64,000 nucleotides of DNA from Cyanophora paradoxa (GCA_004431415.1 QPMI01000056.1:62001-126000), one strand, 5' to 3'; numbered from the stretch's first letter, positions 34,201 through 47,035 are shown. The notes: generated from the letters alone by a model not told the origin. Program-made: numbers and translations.

Positions 34201-37200
34201 AGTTGCAGAGTGCAGGGTTTAGTAGAAATCGACTTGGGAACGCACTGTCGCGATGAGATTGATCGGATTTCCGACAGGCAGAACTACAGGAGGAGGATAC
34301 GTACGTGTTAATATGCGAGCCCGGAATGATGAATGAATCGCGAGAAGCGAAAATCGTGTCGCACCGAGATCAGGCATCACGACGCCCGCTTGCGAAGGAA
34401 CCAGTAACGCGCGCCCAATCGGGGTCACGATCTGTCGTTCGCGTTATCGGCTCAGCGACTTCGAAATTGCAGATATATCTAGAGACTCGACGAGAACTAC
34501 AAAATAAATGCATTGAATGGGGTCGCACGCGGAGAGAGTAGGTGAGCGGGTTCCCGCTCGGCTCCTTTCCGCCAGGAATCCAGTCCGAGCACGTGACCGT
34601 GAACGTGTCTTCCAGCAGCCAGCCCTCGGGCGGCGTGATCACGCACTTGCCTCCCTCCGGGGGCCCCAGGAGCCGGACGCGGATTTCGTCAAAGACGACC
34701 TCGCCGGGCGGCGCGCCGGGATAGCTCGCGTAGCAGCGCAGAATGTACTCCTTGTCTGTACGTATACGTTTATGTAAGAACTCTCGGTTTGGATAGAATT
34801 CGAAGCTGGATAAGAGGGCGCCGCACTTGGCACGAGAACGGGACGCTTGTCAGGAGTGAAGTTGAGGATGTTTTCCGCTTTCGTCGTCCCGCTATTAAGA
34901 TAGCTGAACCAGAGGATTAGAAAGAGACCATTTACACATTGTACGGCGTTTGGTAAACGAGTGTGCGCACTCCAGAAGACCCGCGAGCTCAGGCTCGTTG
35001 TTGGGCGCGACCCACCCTTGCACGGCGACGCTTGGGTACTCCGGGTCCGAATCGACGCGTGAGCGACAGCGCAGCGCAAGCGAGCTTCTCGGGAGAAGGT
35101 TCATCGGGTTTTTTGTAGGCGAAATCTCGGTCTAGGGATTTTGACGCGGTCAGAGTTTGAATTGTGAATGCATGTGCTGTGGATACGACGCTTATTCGAG
35201 CATTCAGCGTACATCAATCTTGACGACGGGAAGTGGCTTGTCGAGAACGGAGATCGTGACAGATGTCATGTCCTCGGCCTTTGTTCCATCGGGGCACGTG
35301 GCAACCGTCTTCAAGTGCAGGGTGTAGGAGATTCCGGGGTTGAAGTTTGCTTCGCGGGGGCAGTGGTGAGCAATTATGAAGAGCGCGAACAATATTCAAA
35401 TCGCCTGATGCAGCAACAGAGCTCACCGATCGGGTTGGGAGTGGCGGAGCTGGGCGACAGTGAGACGGTCTTCAGCTCAGCACTGGGCCCCGCCTTGAAT
35501 AGGGCGTTGGGGCTCTCGAAGGCCTCGCCCTGGGGCACCAGGCGCCACTCGTGGACGAGAACCGCCGCCGCCGGGCACTTCCCGCGCGGGACCGAGCTGC
35601 GCGAAATACGTCTCAACTCGCCTGTCGTTTACGTTTACAGTGTAGTGTAGAGCCGGAGCCAAGACTATAGTTTATAGTGTAGTTATAAACGAAATCTCTC
35701 TCAGTTTATAGTGTGGATTCGGGTGGATAGTTATAGTCAGTTATAGTTATAGTTATATAGTTTTCTCAGTCAGTTATAGTGTGGATTTGCGAATTTGACG
35801 CACGCGGCGGTGGCGAGGAACGGGACATCCTTCCCCACAGTGCGGTCGCCGCCGCTGATGAGGGCCTGGACGATGGCGACGTCCGCGGGGGCTGCCAAAA
35901 TTAAAGGTTATAATTAGCCGCGTACAGCACATGTACAAATAGTAATATTGTAATTGCTCACGAGCACAAGCAGGCGACGGGAAATCCTTGGATGCTTCCT
36001 GAGGTAAACGTTGGCAGCTGTGAAGGTAGCTAAAGAAGTGGAACCTCCATACACAGCACTCACCGTCCAGCCTCCGAACTTGTTCATAGCACGCAGGAGA
36101 ACGCGGTGTACGCGGCCGCAAGTTGGCGAGAAGCTCATGCTGGTGGCAAGGTCCCAGGAAGTGGCGGCGCTGCCGACACCGTCCACGCGCCCGATCACTT
36201 TGTCGTGGTCCACGATCCCTGTGATTCCCTTCATCGTGGGCGCCGGGCTCGACTTGAGCTGCGTTCAGATGCATATTAATTCCGGGCGTGCTAAATCCGA
36301 TCCAAGTTCCGGGGCTCACCACGAGCACTAAGATAGTATATCTGATCAAAAGAGCGACAAGTTAGACGCGTATAAAAAGAGCGGATCAGTCTCTTCAGGA
36401 AAGCTTTCTCATGATCACCCGTACGGGGTTGCGTTTGCGGTCGGCGTGACCCAAGAGACAACGGATCCGGCCACGCTCGGCTGAGGAGCTGGCGGTACGA
36501 ATTTTGCGAAGCTTCAGTCTCAGGCACTTGTGTAGCGCAAGAATTGCATGGCACAGACCTACGAATCGCTGGGGATCCTTGAATGTAGTTGCGAGTTCGG
36601 GATTAAAAATATATGACATCTGATCGATCGCAAATGCGTTACATCAATAACAACTAACAGTAACGTGCGCTTTAAAAGCTTTACGCAGAACAAATCTGAA
36701 TCCACCTGGATGGAAACGCCGTCACCGGGGACAAGCACGCCGTTGTGACGAGGCTTGAAGTCAAACCAGAGCCCTGCGCGATGTCGCGTTCGTTGGATCA
36801 GAACAGCGAATCTCGGCGAGGATGGAGGGTCAAGCTCACCCATGAGATGGTCGGCGGTTGTCGTCGCGTCCTTCGCGATGGTCCCGTACGCATTAACGAA
36901 CGGGCTCGTCAGCTTGACACCGAATGATCTGCATCGCGATCGTCAAAACAACAGGAAATGAAGACGTTTGAGTGGTACTCTATAAGATCCATATGTGCTT
37001 GATTTGTACCGCCTACCTGCTTATTCCAGCGCGTGCGATAGGATTCTCCGCGATCATACCGATAAAGCAACTGAGTTCGAAACAAGAATCATTAGCAGAG
37101 CAGTTCCGCATGAAATACATATGAAATTAAAACAGTCTTGCAGCTGGCGCGGACCGATCTGTAAAAGCATTAATGTCTGCATGTGTGCTGCATTTATATA

Positions 37201-40200
37201 GAAGGAGCAGCAATGCACCAAGAATTATTCCGGAGGCGCCCACGCTAGCGGTGATGGATCCTGTCGCCCCACTGCCGTATCCCGCTGGCTGCGAGTAAAT
37301 CTTGTTCAAGGTATCTAAGAGCGCGCGGTTAGTAAAATTTGTACTAGTTTACATGTATACAACTACTTGTACGGCTACATAGGGAAAATTCTTATACCAA
37401 AGAAATCTGCAGTGTTGCCTTGATCGTATTCTTTATCGTGTTCTTGACGTGATGGGCCCTACAGAGGATCTTACTCATCGTGTCGTAATGCATGAACGTA
37501 CGTGAAAATGTATACCCAGTAATCCGCATTGATATTTCCGGCCTGAATCGCGCGTTGCTGGTCGTTATCTGCACAAATCAAAGCTCAGCGAAGCACACGC
37601 AGCACGCATATATAGGACGGGTGCGACGCGCCAGGGTCGATCTCCCTGTTTTGAGAAAGCGTATGTTAGTAATTTATATGTATACGTACGCGAATGCATA
37701 TATCGTGAAGAAATCCATGCCTTACCTGATATAGTACGGGACGTCCGCGTTGGCCGGCCCGTTGTTCACAATCGTGACATCCATGTAGAGCTGCAACTTG
37801 TTCAAGTCCTCCTTGATCCAGTACGTATGGGTGACCGTCACGTTCAAGTTTGTCGTGTCCGTCGCGCGGTGCACTGCGCGCCACAGATTATCGCACGGAA
37901 TTAATTTGCAGCTTTTGCGATCGTGATCATGGTGGAATCGTCTCAAGCTCAGAGGTACTACGGTACCCGACACACCAATGAAAACGCCATCAGTGTCGAC
38001 AGCCTTGCTCAGAATGCTGCCCTTCATGTGCGTGGGCACGAACTGATTGGGGTCCTGCGGAAGGCATTATAATTACAGCTAATCGCGAACTAGGAGTAAC
38101 CTCAGATATATATATGTGGCTTACCAGCTCGCGAGATGCGCCAGCGTTCTCGTACACGACGCCGTTGATCATCGTACCCTGTTCATACATGTAAGTTGAA
38201 TGCGGCGCCGCTGACAAGCGAAACAAGAAGTCTCTAGAATACGAATTCCGGGCAACTGCACACCCAGCCTTCGAAGGGCGCGCCTGTGAGGCGATGTATG
38301 GATCAGCACTCGAATAATTTGCAAAGAGCACGTCGAATTGTAAAATTGATGACGCATGCGCACCCGGAACAAAGAAGTCCTACACGCCAGAAGTGGCCAT
38401 GGATTGAACGCGCATATGAAAGTCAGTTACGGGTACGCATTCAGAGAGATAACTTGACGTACGCCGCAGTACGCGAGTTGCCTGCGGACGCATCGCGATC
38501 GGATATTAAAGAATATCCACATGCGTGGCCAGCGGATCGGATTAATATTACGCGGGCCCGTACGCACTTCCCCTGGCGCCATCCGGTCGGGCTCGGGGCC
38601 TCTTGGTTTTGGACGTAGTCATCCGAGGCTGGCCATTCGTTCCAGCCGCTGCAAAATTTCATCCGCATCAGTTGGTGCATCGTTAAACGAAGATTTAGAA
38701 GGTGCGCACTCGCAGTCCACATCGACGAAGAGACCGAGGGCGACGCGCCGGTTCCTCTCATAAGCCAGTGGCCCTAAAACAAATGTCTCATGAGACGATT
38801 TCGTTTCTGCCGATGCTCGAATTTTAATAAGTTAAACAGATATGTTTCACATGATGGGGGAGGTGTGTTGAAAGTCCCGAGTGTGCCTTCGACGCCGTGA
38901 ATGGCTGTAAGCAGGCACTTTCCTGAAATGCAGAGTATCAAAGAAGGTCCTTTCCGAACTGCTAATTATATAAAAGAGACGCGCCTACGACGAAGTGGTC
39001 TCCAGTGCCAGGGTCAGCGAGGTAGGCCCCCTTTTCGGGCAGCGAGACGGCTGCACGCGCGGTAGCCAATCAGCGACAAATGGGTTTCGCAGATAATTGT
39101 ATAATATTAGGACTGATAGACGCACCCAAATGACCGCGAATCTCAAAGATCTAGCAGAATGTCCAAGAGGAACAGGAGTAAGTGAAAATGAAACCAAGCA
39201 ATCAATCGGAGATGAATTCGAAATGCAACCCTCTCACCGGCCAGTAGTCTGCATAATCGAGAGAAGGGGCGTGATCATTGAGGTAGAGTTGATTCAGCTC
39301 GTCGATGAAAGACGCACCAATGAGCGTCTGGTGGATTACCTCCGTTGGATAATCTTGCCACTGCCCCTCGGTTCCGCAGTACTTGTAGCTCGTAAAGATT
39401 TCACCAATGTGCCTGGCAACCGTGGCATATGCGCAAGTCGGCATCTTCGAACGAACTATATTTATATTTTGCTTTGAAATAGGACTCACCTGCCCAGCCA
39501 GCGAGGGAACGTTCCACCTTCAGTGCAGTAATTAGATATTGAGCGCTGAATCGCTCAAAACCGCGGATAAAGCTCTAGGGCGCATTTACTCGTTTTCGCA
39601 CCGTTTGCAAGTGCGTCTGGAGTCCCCTGGAGCCTCTTGCGCAGTCTAATTATATAAGGCCGTGCAAAGCTCAAGGTCCGCAAAAGAGGACTCATCACAA
39701 AAAACTATTTCGGACCCGAGCCAACCAGCCTCTCTCACAAAGGTGCCGTAGTCAGGATCGGTGTTCACAGCCCTGCGGAAGTTGGCTGATGTATGCATAG
39801 CCATGCTCCATCTCCCACCAACTTCGTCCGTCCTGTGAGCTATTTTAGAACATCCAAAACGATCGAATAACGCCCGAGGCGCGAATTCGATGATCGTGCG
39901 CGCACCGGTGGATTTCGAGACAATACTGTGCACCCTCTAGTCTGTTAGCAAAAAGCGACAAAAATTGCAATGCGTTAGACGTACGCACCGCGTCGGAAAG
40001 GAGGACGGGGCTCTGTATCAATTTACGCAAAAAGTTCTAATGTCAGCGAAACATCGGATGATAGCAAGTGCGAAGAGAGAAAGGCAAATTAAAGTGAGAT
40101 TGCGTTTGACGCGCCTTGCAAGGAATGTGCACGTCAATCTACAACGCACACATGCGCACAAAAATGTCAGTAAAACAACATGAGGAACCTGCAATTCATG

Positions 40201-43200
40201 CTAAAAAAGCACAGCGACTGACCGTCTTCGAAATCGGATCCCGCATCCGGGTATCTATGGTCACGCTTCCACACTCGCCAAGCACCTGAGAGTCCGCCAT
40301 CTTTTTCGTCAACGGCTGCCATGTATCAGATGGCCCCGCTCGCTCAAACTTGACGAATGACGCCTACATTGGAGCACGCAACAGGTCAAGCTCGATACAG
40401 AAAGGATTAGATTGTGTACTCACCATGAACGTCATATTGCTTTCGCCAGTAAATCCGGGCGCGGTAACCGTTGTGCCAAGAGGGTTCGTCGTTTTCGGGT
40501 AGCTCTCTTTGCCCGCTTCGTGGTAAGTTCTGCAATGTGCAGGATCCGGAGGAAATTAAATCCAAGGTCAGCAGTCAAAATCACATTTGTTGTTTGGAAT
40601 TGAATTTGCGGTTGACACTAGTACTCAAGTGTGTAATCGCAATATATATAGTTCTGACACACGCACGTGAAATAAACGCTCGTTGCGTTCACTGGGGTGT
40701 TTCTGCATGCGCAGGTTTGCGTCCGACGGTCATACAAAAAGCGGCAGACGCTGTGTTCCAAGAGGGGAAGAGCGCACGAGAACTTCATGCACCAGTACCA
40801 CGAATCTGCCGTTCGGTATTTCATTTGTTGTAAGACCTTCACAAATCAACTCTGAGCGGAGAAGAGAAACACTGAACGCACCATAGGGTCCACGCCTGCA
40901 GGTGTCAGCGGTTTGCTTGATCGTCCGCGCGGAATCGATGTACTGCACACCACCAAAGTTCGTCGTCCCGTACATATGGGAATCTGGATTGAGAGACGCA
41001 GGCGTTTGCGTCCGCATTGAGAGAAGCAAGCGTTTGCGTTCTCATGTCAAGACCTAGGGGCCGGATACAGCTGGCGCATTTGCGTGTATAATTATATATG
41101 GAACACGGCGCATGCTAGCTATAGCAGGTAGATGGGCAGGCATATATATGCATATGCATATTGAACGGTGCTTACACGTGTATCCACCGCCTTGCTGCGG
41201 GGATGTCGTTCCGTTCGTTCTGTGAACGTCAAACATCGTTACGGCTGCAAAGCCGTCTAGATCTGCTTTTTGGGAGGAAAAGATCTAGATGTACCCTGTC
41301 GGCTTAATGTATGTTGTCCAACTGCGCGCGTTTTATCAGATAGTTTTCAGTGGGGTCCCTTCGAGGCCCCTCAGCGCACATTGCCTTGTCGCCGGACACT
41401 CCGTCCACAAAACGTCGCCTCGGGCGCCCTTGAACGCCGTTCAGGCCTGCGGCCGTTTAAATTGAGATCTAGAAAATAGGTAATTATTTCTGTCAACCAA
41501 TGAGACGCACCCAGGTCACCGGCGTCGAGCTCGGGCCGAGGCCAAGGCCACTTAAGAGCAACGGGAGGCTCGGGCAGCGGTGCCGCTGGCGGTGCAGCAT
41601 AGCACGGGGGGGTGCCACAGACGAGCCATTCCTGCTCAGTGGCGCCTGCTCTCCGTAGTCAATATCGATATCGAAATCGACGACGCGCATACGCATACGT
41701 ATTATTTTTATACACCGGCACCGGATGTAAATTAAAGGGACGGTACTCACTTTGGTTGTCCGCCTGAAACCACACCCGAAAAATTCCAGACGTCCGCGAA
41801 CGAAGTTTAGAGTATGCACCCAGAGGGGCCGTTAGCGCAGTTGCCGGGTCCGATCTCGGGTACAATCTCAACGTTCCCTGCACGAAAACGCATGTGCGCA
41901 TGTTACATATACATTGAAACCAGAAGAAAGACCTGTGAACCCCGGACGCACACGAGTTTCATTAAACACAAACCGAATAAGCTGGTCCCAGCCGTTGTCG
42001 AAATACCAGCTGTTCACCTAAAGCGCGAGTTATTGAAAAATAAGCTGCCGACTGCTGCATGACCATGAACTGCAAGCTGCAATTTGCACTCACGAGATTG
42101 TCGCGGGCGTTTTCCAACCCCATCGGTTGAGTGGCTCTGTATACGCACAAATCAACTCAGCCGCGGATTTGAAATTCGAGGTACTTTAATCGCAATTGCG
42201 ATCGGATTCAGAGTTGGGAGCTGAAGCATTTGTGCTATTTCACTATTTAACGCCGGCGCCCACGCACGCAATGTCGAGCACATAGCCTGCCCCGATATCG
42301 ATGTCCACAATTAGAGTTGCGCATGCAAACAAGCTCCAATCACGTGTATGTTCGGGCACCGTAGTTGGTGTAAAATATTGAGTAGGTGCCGTTCCTAAAC
42401 TCAGCTGGCATGTTGTCCCATCGATCACACACGCAATAATCGCGAATGCTGCAAAAACGATGTTACGCTGACCGCGGCATTTTGACTTCCAGCTGCAGAT
42501 GACAAAAACAGAATCAAACCTGGAACCACCAGAGCATCCGCCCTGGTTACCGCAATTTTGGAGCTGGTAACCATCAACGCATTGGCCCCTGTTGATGTTC
42601 GCGCCACCTGACGTCTTGTTGTGGGGGCACTTTCTCGAGAACAGCTGTTCCACATTCGCTGGGACGCCAACCGCTGCGCGCGCGAGGACAAGGTCAATTC
42701 GCAAGTCCATTTGAGCCATATATATACCAACATTGATACTAGTTGAGTGCTTTAAGGAATATTAATCACTCACTGTCGTTGCATTTCCTGACATACCTGC
42801 GAGCCGATATCGATAAGCAGTGAGTATTGCGGTTGTTTACACGCTGCATATCCAACAAGCTTAAGTTGAAGTGTCAAATGAACTTGGCGGACCATTTCTC
42901 GTCGTCCCCAAACGGGGCTGCCAAACAATACGTGGGGTCATACACGTTGACAAGCTTGAACTGGACGCCTTCCGGAGGGAGGACATTCGTCAGGTTGACG
43001 ACATTATCCTGCAGCAGGTGGCGCTGCGCATGCGCGACTCCTGCGACAAATCCCGATCTCACGTTAGCAGGATTAAGAAAGCCTCGCCGCCGAGCTCCGA
43101 GCTCGAGGCCACACGCGCGCAGGTGGCATGAACCGCCCGACGCACCGGACTCGACTGCAGCTGCTGATGCGGGGACAGCGCTGGAAAGGAGGGAGCATGC

Positions 43201-43293
43201 AACTAGCAAGGCTGCCGCTACGAACAGCGACGTTGGAGCTGCTTTTGCAGCTGTTGTGCGGACGCGCGACCGCGCGCCCCTTGGCCCGGTCAT
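28215..43293 (-). CDS. Giant REJ-GPS receptor with intracellular fibronectin-type repeats
   Basis: The ATG at 43293 begins a signal peptide (core LFVAAALLVACSLLSSA). Exons with GTGAGT/GTAAG donors follow: CVDGYQLQNCGNQGG (42.55 kb), NSWYFDNGWDQLIRFVF (42.0), LRLYPRSDPATAL (41.85), LICEGLTTNEIPNG (40.8), FVKFERAGPSDTWQPL (40.33), DYGTFVREAGWLGS (39.73), YLNDHAPSLDYADYW (39.25), LNVTVTHTYWIKEDLNKLQL (37.8), LWFDFKPRHNGVLVPG (36.75). REJ/PKD-like units follow: VHEWRLVPQGEAF (35.55), NPGISYTLHLKTVATCP (35.3), GGKCVITPPEGWLLEDTFTV then CSDW (34.6) and VVDANGGWT (34.15). Then a GAIN-like region (32.1-34.0 kb), a GPS-like RGRCTHLTTFTTGALIPP (31.86), a membrane helix LPIAFGIGGVALLIGGLVL (31.58) and fibronectin-III-like repeats to 28215. 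A hydrophobic stretch plus a stop at 37127 could instead end a separate first gene. This is inferred to be a polycystin-1/REJ-style receptor. Confidence 0.6.
28720..30270. repeat. Tandem duplication of a fibronectin-type exon block (about 725-745 bp)
   Basis: Sequence 28725-29135 recurs at about 29468-29875 with few mismatches. This includes the run GGTAATGCGCACCCCGTAATGGCG and GATCTGCTGCCCGTTGAGCA. Each unit spans one exon pair of the receptor's tail and its intron. Shorter kin are visible at 30670-30720 and 31080-31130 (GCGCCCCGG(A/G)GAGCCGTCAG). Confidence 0.93.
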
Positions 43294-44294
43294 TGCGTCT
43301 CAGACTGCTTGATCTCCCTTAGGGAGAACTGAAGCTGGAGTTCGAAGAAACCTACGGCTAGCTACTTTAGTATAGCCTAAGGATGTCGGACTCTGCTAAT
43401 TTAAGTGAGTTCAGTATTCAAGTGTTACACGGTACAGTAAACTGCTCTGATCACGAGGCTCACGGCGCGCACGCCGCCTGCGGCGCTGCCTCACAGCTCT
43501 GGACTCCGGGACTCGACCTACCATAGTACCCTTTTTTGTTATGAATTTCGACCTGCGATCGCGAGTGGCCCACTGGCCCGGCCCCAGAATCTCAGAGTCT
43601 CAGCCGGCGCCTCCGGCCGCGGGCACGGGAGATTTGACACTGTCACAGACCGTCGGACTCAAAGTGTGACAGTCGGAGTCCCATCATGGCATTAATATTG
43701 TCCAACGACTCCCAATTGCAAGCTTAAGATATCGATCATGATCATCATATGCATGGCATCGGATTTCGCTCGCGATCGGAGCTCGAGCTTCGAGATCCAA
43801 ATGTCAGTGCACTGCGGAAAGCCCGAGTCGGTATGGTATATACAATGATAGTATAGCAAAAAAAGCAGTCTTACTGACCGACCGCAACTCCCATTGGTGG
43901 ATTTTGGTCAATGCAGCAAGGGAGCGCAAGGGCCGCCGCGGCGCAACTCCCGAGTCCGCCGCGCAAGGCAAAAACTTTAGAGATTGCTCTGTGCACATGA
44001 GTCTGTGAGTTCGCCGTCGTTTGAAAAGTTTGGCGTACTGCGAGTCTGCGACTCACAGTGAGTTTAAAATCTATAGCTAGATCTAGATCTGTTATGCTGC
44101 ACATGCATGCTGTGACAGTACTAGTAATAGTCTAGTATATTCCATGAATTTCGATAGATCATGCCCTACCTTAGCCTAGTAGCTATCCCTGCACATGCCC
44201 CCACAATGCTGGAGTAGACTAGAGGCTGTGGCCGACAATTCAGCAAAACAAATAGTACATTCCATGATTAATATTTAGACTCGGATTTTAGGTT
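43294..44294. other. Upstream flank of the receptor gene, no gene
   Basis: GC-poor DNA with many short palindromes (for example CGATCATGATCATCATATGCAT at 43733). ORFs are short and lack splice-consistent features. It probably contains the receptor promoter near 43300-43500. Confidence 0.5.
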
Positions 44295-45296
44295 GTATAT
44301 ATATCGTAAGAAGTGGGCCAACACTGGCCCAAGAGCGGCAAGCTCGAGACTGGGATTGGGGCTCGAAACCGCTTTACACGATTGGACCGGCAGTTCTTTT
44401 TCCGATCCGAAGTTCGGTTTTTTTTCGGTCTACCCGACAGAGCCCGTCAATTGGGGCTTTACACGATTGGACAGGCAGTTTTCTGGTTTTTTTCTGATGC
44501 ATATGGCAAAAAAGCTTAGTGAGCGGCTTATCGTCAGTAATAATTATTCGTCACAGGCTCCGCGGCTCATCATTATCATGACAGGGATGTGTGGGTACGG
44601 ACCCGTACGGTGCGCTTCATGATCATTCACAACATGAGGTGCGAACGCAGGCTTGGGTACGCTAGGCGATCTTAAACAACCAATGACCCAAGCTCGGCTA
44701 GTTGAGCGCCGACGAGTTAGGGGGGGTGGGGATAAGCCCGAAGCTTGCTAGTCGGCTAGTCATAGTTATCGGCTAGTCATAAATTGTCATAATCAGGCGC
44801 CAAAGGCGCCTCCGCCAGCAGCTGCGGCGTTCCAAATTAGCCTAGGCCCTAGGCCTTCCGAATCATGGGAATCAAAACCGGCGTTCGGCGTAACGACGGC
44901 GTGACGTCGGCGCTCCGAATTTGTTTTTTTGAAGTTCGGCGTTCCGAATCAAAACCAGGACGAAAGTGATTGGCAGATGAATTGCGAATTTGCAATTGGT
45001 GGATCAAATTGCAGCTTGGTAATTGCTGGCAATGTGCTGCTAGTCCGGAATTCGCAGAAATTCGGAAATTCGGAATTGGGGGCGCAGAATTCGGATTTCG
45101 CGCCGCCGAAATTCGCGAATTTCGAAATTGACGGGCGCCAGCACTGGCCCAGCAGACGGAAAAAAAACCGAACTTCGGATCGGAAAAAGAACTGCCGGTC
45201 CAATCGTGTAAAGCGGTTTCGAGCCCCAATCCCAGTCTCAAGCTTGCCGCTGTTGGGCCAGTGTTGGCCCACTTCTTAAGTATACGATATATATAC
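44295..45296. mobile_element. Non-coding element with about 140-bp terminal inverted repeats
   Basis: Positions 44295 to about 44432 (GTATATATATCGTAAGAAGT...) are repeated in inverted form at about 45156-45296 with high identity. This includes AACTGCCGGTCCAATCGTGT and its complement. A further partial copy (GGGGCTTTACACGATTGGAC) is at 44453-44475. The interior has no transposase-like ORF but has AATTCGGAA-rich micro-repeats (44990-45130). No clear target-site duplication is visible. This looks like a MITE or foldback-type DNA element. Confidence 0.8.
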
Positions 45297-45585
45297 AGGC
45301 CAGGTGGGGGCCGTGGGGCCCCGATCGGGGTCCACCTACCGGCGATCAGCCTCAGGATCAGGGCGGATTCAGGCCCATTTCAAGGGGTACTACGGTAGGG
45401 CTCAGCCGCTTAGGCCCCGGGTGCGGGCACTGCGGGCCGGTGCCTATAGCTAGGCGGCGCGGCGCGCGGCGGCCGCCCCTGGCGGTAGCCCACCGCCGAG
45501 AGGTGCGCTACATGTACAGCCTACAGGGCGCGGCGCATGCCTCCTGCGCGCAGCCGGCGCCCTGCGCGCCGCGCCGCCGCCCGCC

Positions 45586-46320
45586 GCGCCTCGAGCTCCG
45601 CCCGCCCGATCGCGACGAGCCGCGCCGCCGCCCGCCGCGCCTCGAGCTCCGCCCGCCCGATCGCGACGAGCCGCGCCGCCGCCCGCCGCGCTTCGAGCTC
45701 CGCCCGCCCGATCGCGACGAGCCGCGCCGCCGCCCGCCGCGCTTCGAGCTCCGCCCGCCCGATCGCGACGAGCCGCGCCGCCGCCCGCCGCGCTTCGAGC
45801 TCCGCCCGCCCGATCGCGACGAGCCGCGCCGCCGCCCGCCGCGCTTCGAGCTCCGCCCGCCCGATCGCGACGAGCCGCGCCGCCGCCCGCCGCGCTTCGA
45901 GCTCCGCCCGCCCGATCGCGACGAGCCGCGCCGCCGCCCGCCGCGCTTCGAGCTCCGCCCGCCCGATCGCGACGAGCCGCGCCGCCGCCCGCCGCGCTTC
46001 GAGCTCCGCCCGCCCGATCGCGACGAGCCGCGCCGTCGCCCGCCGCGCCTCTGCCCCGCCCGTCGAGGCGCGCCGCCGCCCGCCGCGCCTCCACCCGCCC
46101 GACAAGCCGCACGCGCCGCCGCCCGCCGCGCCTCGAGCTCCACCCGCCCGATCGCGACGAGCCGCGCCGCCGCCCGCCGCGCCTCTGCCCCGCCCGTCGA
46201 GGCGCGCCGCCGCCCGCCGCGCCTCCACCCGCCCGACAAGCCGCACGCGCCGCCGCCCGCCGCGCCTCTGCCCCGCCCGTCGAGCCGCGCCGCCGCCCGC
46301 CGCGCCTCTGCCCTCAGGCC
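45586..46320. repeat. 51-bp tandem minisatellite
   Basis: About nine near-perfect 51-bp units with the core TTCGAGCTCCGCCCGCCCGA run from 45590 to about 46045. Shuffled partial units continue to 46315. The period is a multiple of three, so all frames stay open. The plus frame gives a 17-residue unit with RPPDRDEPRRRPPR. Without splice or start context I treat it as non-coding satellite. Confidence 0.93.
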
Positions 46321-47035
46321 TAGCCTAGTAGGCCTGTCTGTCTGCAGCTGTCGGCGGCGGCGGCGGCCGGGCGGCCGCGGCGATCGGGGGCCCGGCGGCC
46401 CCTTCCAGGCGGCCGGGCCTAGGCTGTATGGCGTGCGCGGGCCGCCCCAAGGCGTAAAGCGGGTCAAGCGCAGCCCCCCGGCCCCGGCCCCCGGGCGGCA
46501 GGGAAGGGGGCGCAGCTCAAACCCTCTGCGCGCAGCCGGCGGCCGCGGCCGGCGGCGACTCGGTGATCGGGTCGCCCCCTGCAGGTGCGCTGCTGGCCCA
46601 GCTGCCGCAATGCAGGCCGCCGGGCGGCCGCGCGCGGGGCCCGGGGGCGGGCCAAGGCGGTGCGGCGTTGCAACCCCCCTGGGCGGGGGGCAGCCTCAGA
46701 GCACATGGCGTTGCAGCGCAGCTCATGATCATGATCACGATTCCGGTTTATGTAGTCGGGCCAAGCTTTAGTTTGAGCCCCGGGAGTCAGTGAGCGATCA
46801 CTCGGTCGTGATCATGATCAGCAGCGCCTCTGAGCGTCCGACGGTCATGTCATCACCTGCAATTGCAATTGTCCGATTTTGCAGCTACAGCTGCGGCTGC
46901 GGCATCCTTTTCACGGGAACTTTTTGGAAGTGTAACCCCAACTCCGAGGCTCCCCTTTATATCCCAAAAAGCCCTTTATTTCAGCGTTGTAAAACCGCGC
47001 TAAGAACGTGAGCCAGATATCGATGCATGCGCATA
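46321..47035. other. Gene-free stretch
   Basis: GC-rich at first, with GGCCGGGC palindromes, then mixed composition from 46720 with TGATCATGATC clusters (46724, 46806). No coding exon is supported. Confidence 0.45.

Noticed and set aside
37127-43293. HAP2/GCS1 gamete fusogen
   Set aside because: A signal peptide, Cys-rich exons and one hydrophobic segment suggested it. I could not find the HAP2 Cys pattern, and the exons run naturally into REJ-like units.
44295-45296. LTR retrotransposon
   Set aside because: The terminal repeats are inverted, not direct. There is no reverse transcriptase, integrase or primer-binding site.
45590-46045. CRISPR-like array
   Set aside because: The units are head-to-tail with no unique spacers, and the window is eukaryotic.
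45450-46770. Very long ORFs over the minisatellite as real genes
   Set aside because: The repeat period is a multiple of three, so open frames arise automatically on both strands. No introns, signal or domain support them.
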